A stretch of DNA of 64,000 nucleotides, from the NCBI GenBank assembly GCA_963705635.1, contig CAVPKH010000001.1:310001-374000 (forward strand). Reading direction: 5' to 3'. The first letter of the stretch is position 1; each line of letters opens with the position of its first letter. Under the pieces are notes generated by a model. It made no database searches. It saw only the letters and a list, made by a program, of their open reading frames with translations, and was not told the DNA's origin. This stretch comes from VRUE01 sp963705635. Lineage in GTDB: Bacteria; Actinomycetota; Thermoleophilia; Solirubrobacterales; 70-9. Both the position numbers and the translations under genes were made by a program. This document shows positions 1-7,449 of the stretch, piece by piece.

Positions 1-2
1 CG

Positions 3-1778
3 GTGGTCGAGAGCTGCCCGCGCCTCGACGACGTCGACACCTGGTGGTCAGGCGACGCCTCGCAGGGCATCTCGGTGCCGATCGGCCGGGTCGGGGCGCG
101 CGCGGTGCAGTCGCTCTCCCTGGTCGGCACCGACACCTCGGTGCACGCGCTGATCGCCGGCAAGACCGGGTCGGGAAAGTCGACCCTGCTGCACGCCGCG
201 ATCCTCAACCTCTGCATGCTGTACTCGCCCGCCGAGCTCGAGCTCTACCTGGTCGACTTCAAGCAGGGGGTCGAGTTCAAGCCCTACGCGCTCGCCTCGC
301 TGCCGCACGCGCGCGTGGTGGCAATCGAAAGCGAGCGCGAGTTCGGCTTGAGCGTGCTGCGCGGGCTCGAGCGCGAGATCGCCATCCGCGGCGAGCGCTT
401 CCGCGACGCCGGCGTCGACGATCTCCATGACTACCGCAAGGCCACGGGCGAGGAGATGGCGCGGATCCTCTTGGTCGCCGACGAGTTCCACGTGCTCTTT
501 GCCGACGACGACGCGGTCGCCAATGAGGCGGCGCGGATCCTCGACGGGCTGGTGCGCCAGGGCCGCTCGTTCGGAGTCCACGTGATCCTCGCCTCGCAGA
601 CGATCTCCGGGGTCCACCAGGTCGGCCGCGGGACGATGAACCAGATCGCGGTGCGGATCGCCCTGCAGTGCTCGGAGAGCGATTCGCAGGTCATCTTCGG
701 CGAGGACAACGTCGACGCGCGGCTTCTCAGCCGCCCCGGCGAGGCGATCTACAACTCGATGAACGGCATGCCGGAGGGCAACCGGCGCTTCCAGGTGGTC
801 ATGCTCCACGACGAGGAGCGCGAGGCGCTGCTCGAGCGGCTTCGCGCCCTGGCCCGCCAACGCGGGTTCGAGCGCAGCCCGGTGGTCTTCGAGGGGAACG
901 CCCAGGCCGACGTCGGCGACAACCAGGAGCTCGCCGCCCTGCTCGCCGGCGATGCGGCGGAGCTGCCCGCGACCCCGCTGCGGGCCTGGCTCGGGGCGCC
1001 GATATCGCTCGACGGGCCGGTGGCAGCGCGCTTCGATCGCCGCGCCGGCTCCAACCTCCTGATCGCCGGCTCGGACGCCGACGTCGTCGACGGGGCGCTC
1101 ACCAGCGCCCTCGCCGGCCTCCTGCCGCAGCTGGCCGGGCCCAGCGGCGGGTCGGTCGAGGTGCTCGATTTCGGCGGCCTCGACGAGCGCTTCGCCAAGA
1201 CCGCGAACGAGTTCGCCGCGCTCGCGGGCGGGGCGCTGCGGATCAGCCGCCGCCGCGAGCTGGCCGACGTGCTGGCAAAGGTTCACGATGAGCTCGAGCG
1301 GCGGATCAAGCTGCCCTCGGAATCAAAGGTCTCGCCGCTGTTCCTCGTCCTGCACCGGCTGCAGTCGGCGCGGGATTTCGATCCCGCGGTGCTCGGGCTC
1401 GAGGAGGAGCGCGGCCCCGGCGAGGTGCTGGCGGCGATCCTCCGCGACGGCCCCGAATTCGGCATCCACACGATCGCCAGCTGCGACACCGTGACCAACC
1501 TCGAACGCAGGCTCGAGCCGGCCGCGCAGCGCGAGTTCGGCCTGCGGGTCGCGACCCGGATGAGCGAGAACGATTCGCTGCAGCTGATCGACGTGCCCGA
1601 TGCGGCGAAGCTGCTCGGCGCTCAGGCGATCTTCTCCGACGAAGATCGCTCGCAGCGGGTCAAGCTCCGCTGCTACGGCTTCCCCCCGCCGCCCTGGCTG
1701 GGGGCTTTCGCCAGCAGCCCGATCTGGGCCACGGGTCGGGCCGCGGCGCCGGTCGCCGCCGATCGGGGGGCGGTATGA
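3..1778 (+). CDS. FtsK/SpoIIIE (EccC-like) secretion ATPase, 5' end missing
   Basis: This is the C-terminal part of a type VII secretion-type ATPase that would power export of WXG100-like proteins at the membrane. The first visible ATPase module has a full Walker A (GKTGSGKST, visible residues about 54-62) and a Walker B (ILLVADEF, about 155-162). The second module (about 330-560) keeps the fold-like spacing but has no lysine in its P-loop (NLLIAGSDADVVDG), as is common for the later modules of EccC. The frame is open to the window edge, so the GTG at base 3 is unlikely to be the true start; the N-terminal transmembrane part must lie upstream. Its stop overlaps the next start (ATGA), so it is co-translated with the WXG-like gene. 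An FtsK DNA translocase is less likely given these neighbours. Confidence 0.8.
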   Translation: MVESCPRLDDVDTWWSGDASQGISVPIGRVGARAVQSLSLVGTDTSVHALIAGKTGSGKSTLLHAAILNLCMLYSPAELELYLVDFKQGVEFKPYALASLPHARVVAIESEREFGLSVLRGLEREIAIRGERFRDAGVDDLHDYRKATGEEMARILLVADEFHVLFADDDAVANEAARILDGLVRQGRSFGVHVILASQTISGVHQVGRGTMNQIAVRIALQCSESDSQVIFGEDNVDARLLSRPGEAIYNSMNGMPEGNRRFQVVMLHDEEREALLERLRALARQRGFERSPVVFEGNAQADVGDNQELAALLAGDAAELPATPLRAWLGAPISLDGPVAARFDRRAGSNLLIAGSDADVVDGALTSALAGLLPQLAGPSGGSVEVLDFGGLDERFAKTANEFAALAGGALRISRRRELADVLAKVHDELERRIKLPSESKVSPLFLVLHRLQSARDFDPAVLGLEEERGPGEVLAAILRDGPEFGIHTIASCDTVTNLERRLEPAAQREFGLRVATRMSENDSLQLIDVPDAAKLLGAQAIFSDEDRSQRVKLRCYGFPPPPWLGAFASSPIWATGRAAAPVAADRGAV

Positions 1779-2047
1779 GCGACGTCCACGCAAACGCCGA
1801 CGACATCGAGCGCTTCGCCGCCGTGCTCAAGAACGCGACCGACGAAATTCAGAAGCAGGCCGACCGGCTCGCAAGCGAGTACCGGCGGCTCGGCGGGTCC
1901 TGGAAGGACCGCAAGTTCGCCAGCTTCCAGAACGACTTCGATCGCTCGATCACCGGGTTGCGCGCGGCGACGAGAGCGCTGGAGCCCTATCCCCCAAAGC
2001 TCCGCCGCCACGCGCAGGCCCTGCGCCAGTTCCTCAACTCTCGCTAG
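1775..2047 (+). CDS. WXG100-like small protein
   Basis: A 90-residue, all-helical-looking protein with a central SWKDRKF turn, the W-x-D variant of the WXG motif, between two predicted amphipathic helices. Such proteins are usually secreted as helical hairpin dimers by the EccC ATPase encoded just before it. The start codon overlaps the ATPase stop by four bases (ATGA), which fixes the start and implies coupling. There is no signal peptide, as expected for the family. The glycine of canonical WXG is replaced by lysine. Confidence 0.65.
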   Translation: MSDVHANADDIERFAAVLKNATDEIQKQADRLASEYRRLGGSWKDRKFASFQNDFDRSITGLRAATRALEPYPPKLRRHAQALRQFLNSR

Positions 2048-2049
2048 CC

Positions 2050-2982
2050 GTGAGCGACGGCTCCGCCCACCTTCAGGATCGCGCCTCCCTGCGTGAACAC
2101 CGGGCGGCGCTGCACGCGTTTCAGGGCACCGCCGCCGACGTCAGCGCGCGCTCGCTGGGCGCCCTGGAGCGGGCTGGGGTCGAGGTGCAGCGCGCGGTTG
2201 AGCGCTGGGCCGCCAAACGGGCCGAGGCCCAGCGCGAGCTCGCCGCGGCGAGGCGCGCCCTGAGCGCCTGCGAAGCCGATCCCAGGCCGCATAGTTGCGC
2301 CGCAGAGGCCGCCGCTCGCGCCGCTGCGGAAAAGCGGCTCGCCAGCGCCGAGGACAACCTCGCCGCGGCGAGGCGCTGCCAGGGGCGACTGCGCGCCGCC
2401 ACGGTGAAGTTCCGCCGCGAGGCCGCGGTCTACAGGGGCCGCCTCGACCGCGAGCTCGCGGCCGCCGCCGCCTTCCTCGGCGGGCTCGCCGCGGCGGCTG
2501 ACGCCTACGCGGGGAGCTCGCTGGGCGGCGGCGGTTCCGCAGCGGCGTTCGCCGCCGCAGCCCACTCCGGCGGCAACCCGGCCGCCCCTGCTCCGCCAAC
2601 GGTCGGCAGCACCGATCTGGCCGAGGTCCCGCTCGACCGGATCGACCTCGGCGACTCCGGCGTGAGCGGGCCCGAGAGCTTCAGGAAGACCACCTACGCG
2701 ACGATGCGAGAGGGCACCCAGCGGCTCGACGAGGTCGTGCTCCCCGCCGTGCGCGACGGCGCCGACGGCGACTACTTCGCGCGCCTGGACCGCGAGCGTG
2801 GACTCGACTACGAGCACGGCTACCAGCGCATCTACGACGCCTTCTTCGGCGATGAAAGCCTGCGCCTCGACGCCCGCGCCGACGGCGCCTACGGCGTCAC
2901 CAACGGCTATCACCGCATCTTCGTTGCGCTCGAGATGGGCCTGCGCACGCTGCCGGCGCGGATCTCGCGGAGGCGCTCGTGA
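2050..2982 (+). CDS. Coiled-coil protein with possible ParB-like C-terminal domain; candidate T7SS substrate
   Basis: A 310-residue protein whose GTG start lies two bases after the preceding stop. Residues about 1-150 are Ala/Arg/Glu-rich and strongly helical, consistent with a long coiled coil. A Gly/Ala/Pro-rich linker follows (about 155-190). The tail begins PLDRIDL and ends with NGYHRIFVALEMGLRTLPAR, which resembles the end of the ParB/sulfiredoxin fold (G-x-HR-x3-A-x2-x-G-x3-IPAR). A long helical N-terminus with a compact C-terminal domain inside an EccC/WXG cassette is the layout of a polymorphic secreted effector. The ParB assignment is my pattern match and is not proven; it may instead be a cassette scaffold. 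Its stop overlaps the next gene's GTG start (GTGA). Confidence 0.5.
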   Translation: MSDGSAHLQDRASLREHRAALHAFQGTAADVSARSLGALERAGVEVQRAVERWAAKRAEAQRELAAARRALSACEADPRPHSCAAEAAARAAAEKRLASAEDNLAAARRCQGRLRAATVKFRREAAVYRGRLDRELAAAAAFLGGLAAAADAYAGSSLGGGGSAAAFAAAAHSGGNPAAPAPPTVGSTDLAEVPLDRIDLGDSGVSGPESFRKTTYATMREGTQRLDEVVLPAVRDGADGDYFARLDRERGLDYEHGYQRIYDAFFGDESLRLDARADGAYGVTNGYHRIFVALEMGLRTLPARISRRRS

Positions 2983-3200
2983 TCCGGCTCTCGGCGGAGA
3001 GCCAGTCGCTGCGCCAGGCAAGGGGCCGGCTCGCACGCAGCTGGGAGTCCACCCAGGCCGGCTGGAAGGACAGGCGGGCGGGCGAGTTCGAGCGGCGCTT
3101 CCAGGTGCCGCTCGAACGGGCCACGCTTTCGTTCGAGCGCTCGCTGGCCGAGCTCGACCAGGAGCTCGGCGAGATTGCCAAGGGGCTGCCCGACCGCTAG
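2979..3200 (+). CDS. Second WXG100-like small protein
   Basis: A 73-residue helical protein with the turn GWKDRRAGEF, matching the SWKDRKF turn of the first small protein in this cassette (W-K-D-R in both). It starts with GTG overlapping the previous stop, so it belongs to the same transcript. It could be the partner of the first WXG-like protein in a heterodimer, or a chaperone/immunity partner for the coiled-coil protein. It is shorter than the roughly 100-residue family norm. Confidence 0.55.
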   Translation: MIRLSAESQSLRQARGRLARSWESTQAGWKDRRAGEFERRFQVPLERATLSFERSLAELDQELGEIAKGLPDR

Positions 3201-3238
3201 GGCGTGGGACGACCCCGCCGCGCCTCATACTCGGAGCG

Positions 3239-4567
3239 GTGGAAGACAGGTTGTTCGAGACGGGTGAGCCCAGCCGGCCGCAGGCGCCGCCCCCCGACGC
3301 GCCCCTCGCCGTGAGGATGCGGCCGCGCCGCCTCGAGGAGCTGGTTGGGCAGGAGCACGTGCTGGGGGAGGGGTCGGCGCTGCGAACCGCGATCGAGTCG
3401 GGGCATCCCCACAGCGCGATCCTCTACGGCCCGCCGGGGGCCGGCAAGACGACGCTGGCGCGGATCGCGGCGGCGGGCGCCGAGGGGGCCTTCGAGGAGG
3501 AGTCGGCGGTCAACGCGGGGCGGGCGGAGATCCGCGCCGTGATCGCCCGGGCGCGAGAGCGGCGGGCCGGCAGCGGGCGCCCCACCGTCCTCTTCCTCGA
3601 CGAGATCCACCGCTTCAACAAGGGCCAGCAGGACGCGCTGCTGCCGGCGGTCGAGGAAGGGCTGCTGACGCTGATTGGCGCCACCACCGAGAACCCCTAC
3701 TTCGAGGTCAACTCGGCCCTGCTCTCGCGCTGCCAGGTCTACGAGCTGCAGCCCCTGGAGGCCGGGCAGGTGGAGGAGCTGCTGCGCCGCGCCCTCGCCG
3801 ATCCCGAGCGCGGCCTGGCCGAGCCGCCGCCGGTCGAGGACTCGGCCCTGGCGATGCTGGCCCAGCGCAGCGGCGGCGACGCCCGGGTGGCGCTCTCGGC
3901 GCTGGAGCGGGCGGTCGAGCGCTCGCGGGGCGAGGCGGTCGACGTCGCCGCGATCGAGGACGCGCTGCAGCGCAAGGCGCTCGACTACGACCGGGCGGGG
4001 GATCGCCACTACGACTTCGTCTCGGCCTGGATCAAGGCGACGCGCGGCTCCGACGTCGACGCCTCGCTCTATTACCTGGCGGTGATGCTGGAGGGCGGCG
4101 AGGACCCGCGCTTCATCGCCCGGCGCATGGTCATCCTCGCCTCCGAGGACGTCGGCAACGCCGACCCGCAGGCGCTGCTGGTGGCGGACGCCGCGGCGCG
4201 GGCGGTCGACCGGGTTGGCCTGCCCGAGTGCGCGCTCAACCTTGCCCAGGCTGCCGTCTACCTGGCGCTGGCGCCGAAGTCCAACGCTTCCTACAAGGCG
4301 CTCGACGCGGCCCGGGCAGAGGTGCGCGAGCACGGCGCCAAGACGCCCCCCGACTACCTGCGCGACGCCCACTACCCCGGCGCCAAGGCGCTCGGCCGCG
4401 GCGCGGGCTACCGCTACGCGCACGACGAGCCGGGCGGCGTCAGCGACCAGCAGCTGCTGCCGGAGGGGCTCGAGGGCCGCTTTTTCTACAGCCCGACCGA
4501 CCGCGGTTTCGAGGCAGAGCTGGGCCGCCGGCTCGCGGCTTTGCGAAAGCAAATTCACGAGAATTAA
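3239..4567 (+). CDS. rarA: Replication-associated recombination AAA+ ATPase RarA (MgsA)
   Basis: A 442-residue AAA+ ATPase of the RarA/MgsA/WRNIP1 family, which acts at stalled replication forks together with SSB. Visible motifs are Walker A GPPGAGKTT (about 64-72), Walker B VLFLDEIHRFNK (about 116-127), sensor GATTENPYFEVN, and the C-terminal tetramerisation region beginning YDFVSAWIKATRGSD with the DVGNADP motif. Length fits the family. The GTG start at 3239 was chosen because it lies directly before the conserved N-terminus (LFETG...PLAVRMRPRRLEEL); a longer frame runs back into the preceding cassette and is not supported. It has its own 38-base leader and is probably not part of the secretion cassette. 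Confidence 0.92.
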   Translation: MEDRLFETGEPSRPQAPPPDAPLAVRMRPRRLEELVGQEHVLGEGSALRTAIESGHPHSAILYGPPGAGKTTLARIAAAGAEGAFEEESAVNAGRAEIRAVIARARERRAGSGRPTVLFLDEIHRFNKGQQDALLPAVEEGLLTLIGATTENPYFEVNSALLSRCQVYELQPLEAGQVEELLRRALADPERGLAEPPPVEDSALAMLAQRSGGDARVALSALERAVERSRGEAVDVAAIEDALQRKALDYDRAGDRHYDFVSAWIKATRGSDVDASLYYLAVMLEGGEDPRFIARRMVILASEDVGNADPQALLVADAAARAVDRVGLPECALNLAQAAVYLALAPKSNASYKALDAARAEVREHGAKTPPDYLRDAHYPGAKALGRGAGYRYAHDEPGGVSDQQLLPEGLEGRFFYSPTDRGFEAELGRRLAALRKQIHEN

Positions 4568-4589
4568 TCCCAGCGCAATCGCCGCAACT

Positions 4590-4613
4590 TCTGAAACAGA
4601 TATGTGTTTCAGA
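4590..4613. promoter_or_regulatory. Perfect 9-6-9 palindrome, operator candidate
   Basis: TCTGAAACA and TGTTTCAGA are perfect inverted arms with a six-base spacer, 22 bases after the rarA stop. Size and symmetry fit a TetR-type operator. The downstream stretch has no convincing gene, so what it would control is unclear. Confidence 0.35.
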
Positions 4614-4652
4614 GTGCGGCTTTCCAAGCTAGAGCCAGGGAGAGCCGACACA

Positions 4653-4687
4653 CCGGCCGGAGGCCTGGACTGGGGGCCTCCGGCCGG
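4653..4687 (+). terminator. Strong hairpin, probable rarA terminator
   Basis: A perfect 13-bp GC-rich stem (4653-4665 with 4675-4687) and a nine-base loop, followed by GTTTC. It lies between the convergent rarA and TSUP genes. The T-run is short, so termination from the plus strand is likely but not certain. Confidence 0.6.
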
Positions 4688-4716
4688 GTTTCAAAAAGGG
4701 ACACACAGGGGGGAAC

Positions 4717-4854
4717 GGTGATTGCGCCTTGCTGGGCGCAGTCACCGCGTAAGGGGCCAGGCAAGGAGGACCAGCCCGGCGCGCTCGGTCGTCTCTTCGG
4801 CGGGCTGCGCCAACTCGATCCGTCAGGCAGAGAAGTTGATGCAGCTCGGCAGGG
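4717..4854 (+). other. Gene-free structured stretch, possible small RNA
   Basis: After the rarA terminator there is a second hairpin (4717-4746: GGTGATTGCGCC against GGGCGCAGTCACC, about 12 pairs with one G-T) preceded by a GGGGGGAAC run. A further pairable segment, CAACT...AGTTG, follows at about 4810-4838. A short open frame starts at the GTG at 4718, but its sequence looks like random GC-rich translation. I could not match this to a known RNA family. Confidence 0.25.
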
Positions 4855-5631
4855 CTAGCCGAGGATCGCCTGGAGCCCCAGGGAGGCGCCGGCGACGACG
4901 AGGATCACCGCGATCGTCTTCAGCAGGGCCTGGTCGTCGAGGCGGCCGGTGAGCTGCGCCCCGAAGTAGGCGCCGGGCACGGCGCCCGCGCAGCCGGCGG
5001 CGAGCAGGTTCCAGTCGACGCCCCCGGCGAGGTGGCCGAGGAGGCCGCCGATCCCGACGACGACTCCGGTCGCCGCGTTCGTCCCCACTGCCGCCCTGGG
5101 CGCCGTTCCCAGCCAGCGCACCATCGCCGGCAGGCGCAGGGTGCCGAGGATCAGCCCGACCAGGCCGCCGAGGACTCCGACCGCGAAGGCGATCGCGATC
5201 GCCGCCTTGCGGTCGCGCCCGCTGCCGCTTTTCGAGGGCTGTCGCGCCCGCTGCGGACTCGCGTCGCCGCCGTGGCGACGGGCCTGCCGCCCGATCTCGA
5301 CCGCGCCATAGAGGACCACGAGAGCAATCGCCGCCAGCAGCAGCCGCTGCGGCAGCAGGCCGGAGACGAGGCCGCCGGCGATGCCGCCGAGCAGCGACGG
5401 CGGCGCCATCAGCCAGAACAGCCGCCAGTCGATCCGGCCGCCGCGCCAGTGGGCGATCGAGGCGGTGAACGCCGAGGCGGCGCTGATCGCCACGTTGGCG
5501 CCGGCCCCAGCCGAGGCCGAGGTGGAGAGCTGGAGCAGCAACGGCAGGCGCAGGTTGCCGAGCACGAGCCCGGCCACCCCGCCGGCGACGGCGACGGCGA
5601 ACGACCAGATCGCGACCAGGACGAGATCCAC
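4855..5631 (-). CDS. TSUP (TauE/SafE) family membrane permease
   Basis: A 258-residue polytopic membrane protein of the TauE/SafE superfamily, which exports sulfite, sulfoacetate or other organosulfur anions. Two homologous halves are visible, each starting with the glycine-rich helix AGGVAGLVLGNLRLP or LGGLVGLILGTLRLP; the shared G-x-x-x-G-L-x-L-G-x-LRLP pattern shows internal duplication. A charged cytoplasmic loop rich in R, K and S joins them (about 135-160). The GTG start at 5631 places the first membrane helix within ten residues of the N-terminus. Substrate cannot be told from sequence. Confidence 0.8.
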   Translation of the reverse strand: MDLVLVAIWSFAVAVAGGVAGLVLGNLRLPLLLQLSTSASAGAGANVAISAASAFTASIAHWRGGRIDWRLFWLMAPPSLLGGIAGGLVSGLLPQRLLLAAIALVVLYGAVEIGRQARRHGGDASPQRARQPSKSGSGRDRKAAIAIAFAVGVLGGLVGLILGTLRLPAMVRWLGTAPRAAVGTNAATGVVVGIGGLLGHLAGGVDWNLLAAGCAGAVPGAYFGAQLTGRLDDQALLKTIAVILVVAGASLGLQAILG

Positions 5632-5711
5632 GGGCCGGGCACTGTATTCGGGCCGGCGCCTCGGTAACGATCGAGTGACCGCCGGCGATGGCGACCGCCT
5701 ATCGTGATCGC

Positions 5712-6515
5712 ATGGGCACTGAGGAGAAGGAGCGACTTCGACTTGGCGGCATGGCCCTGCGCAACGGGCTGCTGATCCACGGGCCGACCCACTGGGCCGC
5801 CGCGGTGCGCCGTCCCGACGGCAGCTTGGAAGTCGCCTCCGAGCGCAAGCCCGAGCTGGCCCCCGGCCTGGCGGCGCGGCTGCCGGGCCTGCGCGGGCCG
5901 CTGAAGCTGGCCGAGGCGCTGACGGTGCTGCCCCTGGTGCGGCGGCGGATGTCGGCGGCGCGGCTGCCCTTCGAGGATCGCCGCGTGATCGCCGCGGTCG
6001 CCCTGACCCTGGCCGGGACGGCGGTTCTGCGCAAGCGCTTCGGCAGCTCGGCCCTGCGCGAGGGGGTCGCGCAGGTGATCGGCGCCGTGCCGGCGGTGAC
6101 GGCGCTGCTCGATCGCGACCTCGCCGCCTACCACGGGGTCGAGCACAAGGCGATCGCCGCCTACGAGCAGGGCGTCGCCGACCCGGCTGGCGTGCCCAAG
6201 GAGCACGATCGCTGCGGCTCCAACCTGCTCGTGCCGATGATGCTGCTCTCGGCCGGCGGCACGGTCCTGCTCGAGCGGGTCGTGGACCGGCCCGGCCCGG
6301 CGACCCGCGCCGTCGTCGGCCTCGCCGGCGCCTCGATCGCGGTCGAGATGTTCGCCTGGAGCGACCGCCATCACGGCGACCCGCTGGCCGAGGCCTTCCA
6401 CACGCCGGGGCGCGAGATCCAGCGGCTGATCGCGACCAAGGAGCCGACGCCGCGGCAGCTCGAGGTCGGCGTCGCGGCGCTGGCCGAGATCCTCCGCGCC
6501 GAGAGCGCTGCGTAG
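5712..6515 (+). CDS. DUF1385 (YqhQ-like) membrane protein
   Basis: A 267-residue DUF1385 protein. Family hallmarks are present: an N-terminal LRLGGMALRNGLLIHGP segment, the YHGVEHKAIAAYE motif around residue 140, and RCGSNLL about 25 residues later. The family is widespread in Gram-positive bacteria and its function is unknown; the conserved His/Glu suggest metal binding. The ATG at 5712 was preferred over one at 5688 because similarity begins at LRLGGMA. The next gene starts 13 bases after its stop. Confidence 0.82.
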   Translation: MGTEEKERLRLGGMALRNGLLIHGPTHWAAAVRRPDGSLEVASERKPELAPGLAARLPGLRGPLKLAEALTVLPLVRRRMSAARLPFEDRRVIAAVALTLAGTAVLRKRFGSSALREGVAQVIGAVPAVTALLDRDLAAYHGVEHKAIAAYEQGVADPAGVPKEHDRCGSNLLVPMMLLSAGGTVLLERVVDRPGPATRAVVGLAGASIAVEMFAWSDRHHGDPLAEAFHTPGREIQRLIATKEPTPRQLEVGVAALAEILRAESAA

Positions 6516-6528
6516 ACTGCAGCGCCCC

Positions 6529-6942
6529 GTGTTTGGAAGGATCGACCACATCGGCATCGCCGTCGAGGACATCGAGGCGGGGATAGAGATGTACGCCAAC
6601 GGCTTCGAGATGGAGCTGGCGCACCGCGAGACCGTCGAGGAGCAGGGCGTCGAGGCGGTCCTGCTCAACGTCGGCGACGGACACGTCGAGCTGATGGCGC
6701 CGCTCGGCCCCGATACCCCGGTCGGCAAGTTCCTCGCCAAGCGCGGCGCCGGCCTGCACCACGTCGCCTACGCCGTCGAGGACATCGACGCGACCCTGGA
6801 GCGGCTGGCCGCGGCGGGGTTCGAGCTGATCGACGCCAAGGCCCGCGTCGGCATCGGCGGCAGCCGCGTAGCCTTCATCCAGCCGCGCTCGACCGGGCGC
6901 GTGCTGACCGAGATCGTCGAACCGGCGGGAGGAGAGCACTGA
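6529..6942 (+). CDS. mce: Methylmalonyl-CoA epimerase
   Basis: A 137-residue vicinal-oxygen-chelate protein that interconverts (2S)- and (2R)-methylmalonyl-CoA in the propionyl-CoA to succinyl-CoA route. It has the characteristic start GRIDHIGIAVEDIEAGI, the middle HHVAYAVEDIDATL and the end GSRVAFIQPRSTGRVLTEIVE, giving the metal ligands His in HIGIAV, His in HHVAY and the late Glu in TEIVE. The start is GTG. The mutase and carboxylase of the same pathway lie about 45 kb further on. Its stop overlaps the next ATG. Confidence 0.88.
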   Translation: MFGRIDHIGIAVEDIEAGIEMYANGFEMELAHRETVEEQGVEAVLLNVGDGHVELMAPLGPDTPVGKFLAKRGAGLHHVAYAVEDIDATLERLAAAGFELIDAKARVGIGGSRVAFIQPRSTGRVLTEIVEPAGGEH

Positions 6943-7169
6943 TGGCTGAAGCGCAGCGGGTGGAGATCGGCTTCGAGGGCGGGCAGGTGGTCTCGGTGCG
7001 ACTCACCGACGACGAGCTCGAGGATCTGCGCAAGCAGCTCGAGAAGGGCGGCTGGCACGACGTCAAGACGGAGGACGGGATCCTCGCCGTCTACCTCGGC
7101 AAGGTCTCCTTCCTGCGCATCGACTCCGGCGAGCACCGAGTCGGCTTCTCCCAAAACCGCCCCGACTGA
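6942..7169 (+). CDS. Small conserved-looking protein of unknown function
   Basis: A 75-residue soluble protein that overlaps the epimerase stop by one base (TGATG) and so is translationally coupled to it. It reads as a small mixed alpha/beta domain: VEIGFEGGQVVSVRLTDDEL, a helix, GGWHDV, then ILAVYLGKVSFLRID and RVGF. There is no signal peptide, membrane segment or catalytic motif. Coupling suggests a role with the epimerase or CoA metabolism, but this is inference only. Confidence 0.6.
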   Translation: MAEAQRVEIGFEGGQVVSVRLTDDELEDLRKQLEKGGWHDVKTEDGILAVYLGKVSFLRIDSGEHRVGFSQNRPD

Positions 7170-7194
7170 GCCCACGGCTCGTCGGCGCTGCCGG

Positions 7195-7440
7195 CTAGCC
7201 GCGAATCGCCTTGCCGGCGATGTTCTTCAGTCGGGTCCGGTCGCGCTGCGCCAGGTTACCGGGTCGCCCCTTCGACTTCTTGACCAAGTTGACCAGTTCC
7301 CCCTGCTCCTTCTTGGTCAGGTTGCTCCTGACTCGCTCGCGGCCCTTCTGGACGAGCCAGACGGAGATCGCCCAGACCATCTTCCACGGCACCCGCTTCC
7401 AAATGGCTGGTGCGGCACGGCTCGCGATCCAAAAGGGCAT
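7195..7440 (-). CDS. Small basic protein of unknown function
   Basis: An 81-residue basic protein. A hydrophobic/aromatic N-terminus (IWKRVPWKMVWAISVWLVQKG) may associate with the membrane; the C-terminus is Lys/Arg-rich (LTKKEQGELVNLVKKSKGR). The start lies nine bases after the stop of the DNA glycosylase gene, in the same operon. Highly basic tail and position allow a nucleic-acid role, but nothing catalytic is visible. Confidence 0.55.
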   Translation of the reverse strand: MPFWIASRAAPAIWKRVPWKMVWAISVWLVQKGRERVRSNLTKKEQGELVNLVKKSKGRPGNLAQRDRTRLKNIAGKAIRG

Positions 7441-7449
7441 GCGGCGAAT

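Noticed and set aside
48..1286. Long open frame antisense to the EccC-like gene
   Set aside because: Arg/Asp/Leu/Val-rich composition typical of GC-rich antisense frames; the plus-strand gene has clear ATPase motifs.
4604..4858. 84-codon open frame after rarA
   Set aside because: It spans the terminator-like hairpin and reads as random GC-rich translation with no plausible domain; kept only as a gene-free structured stretch.
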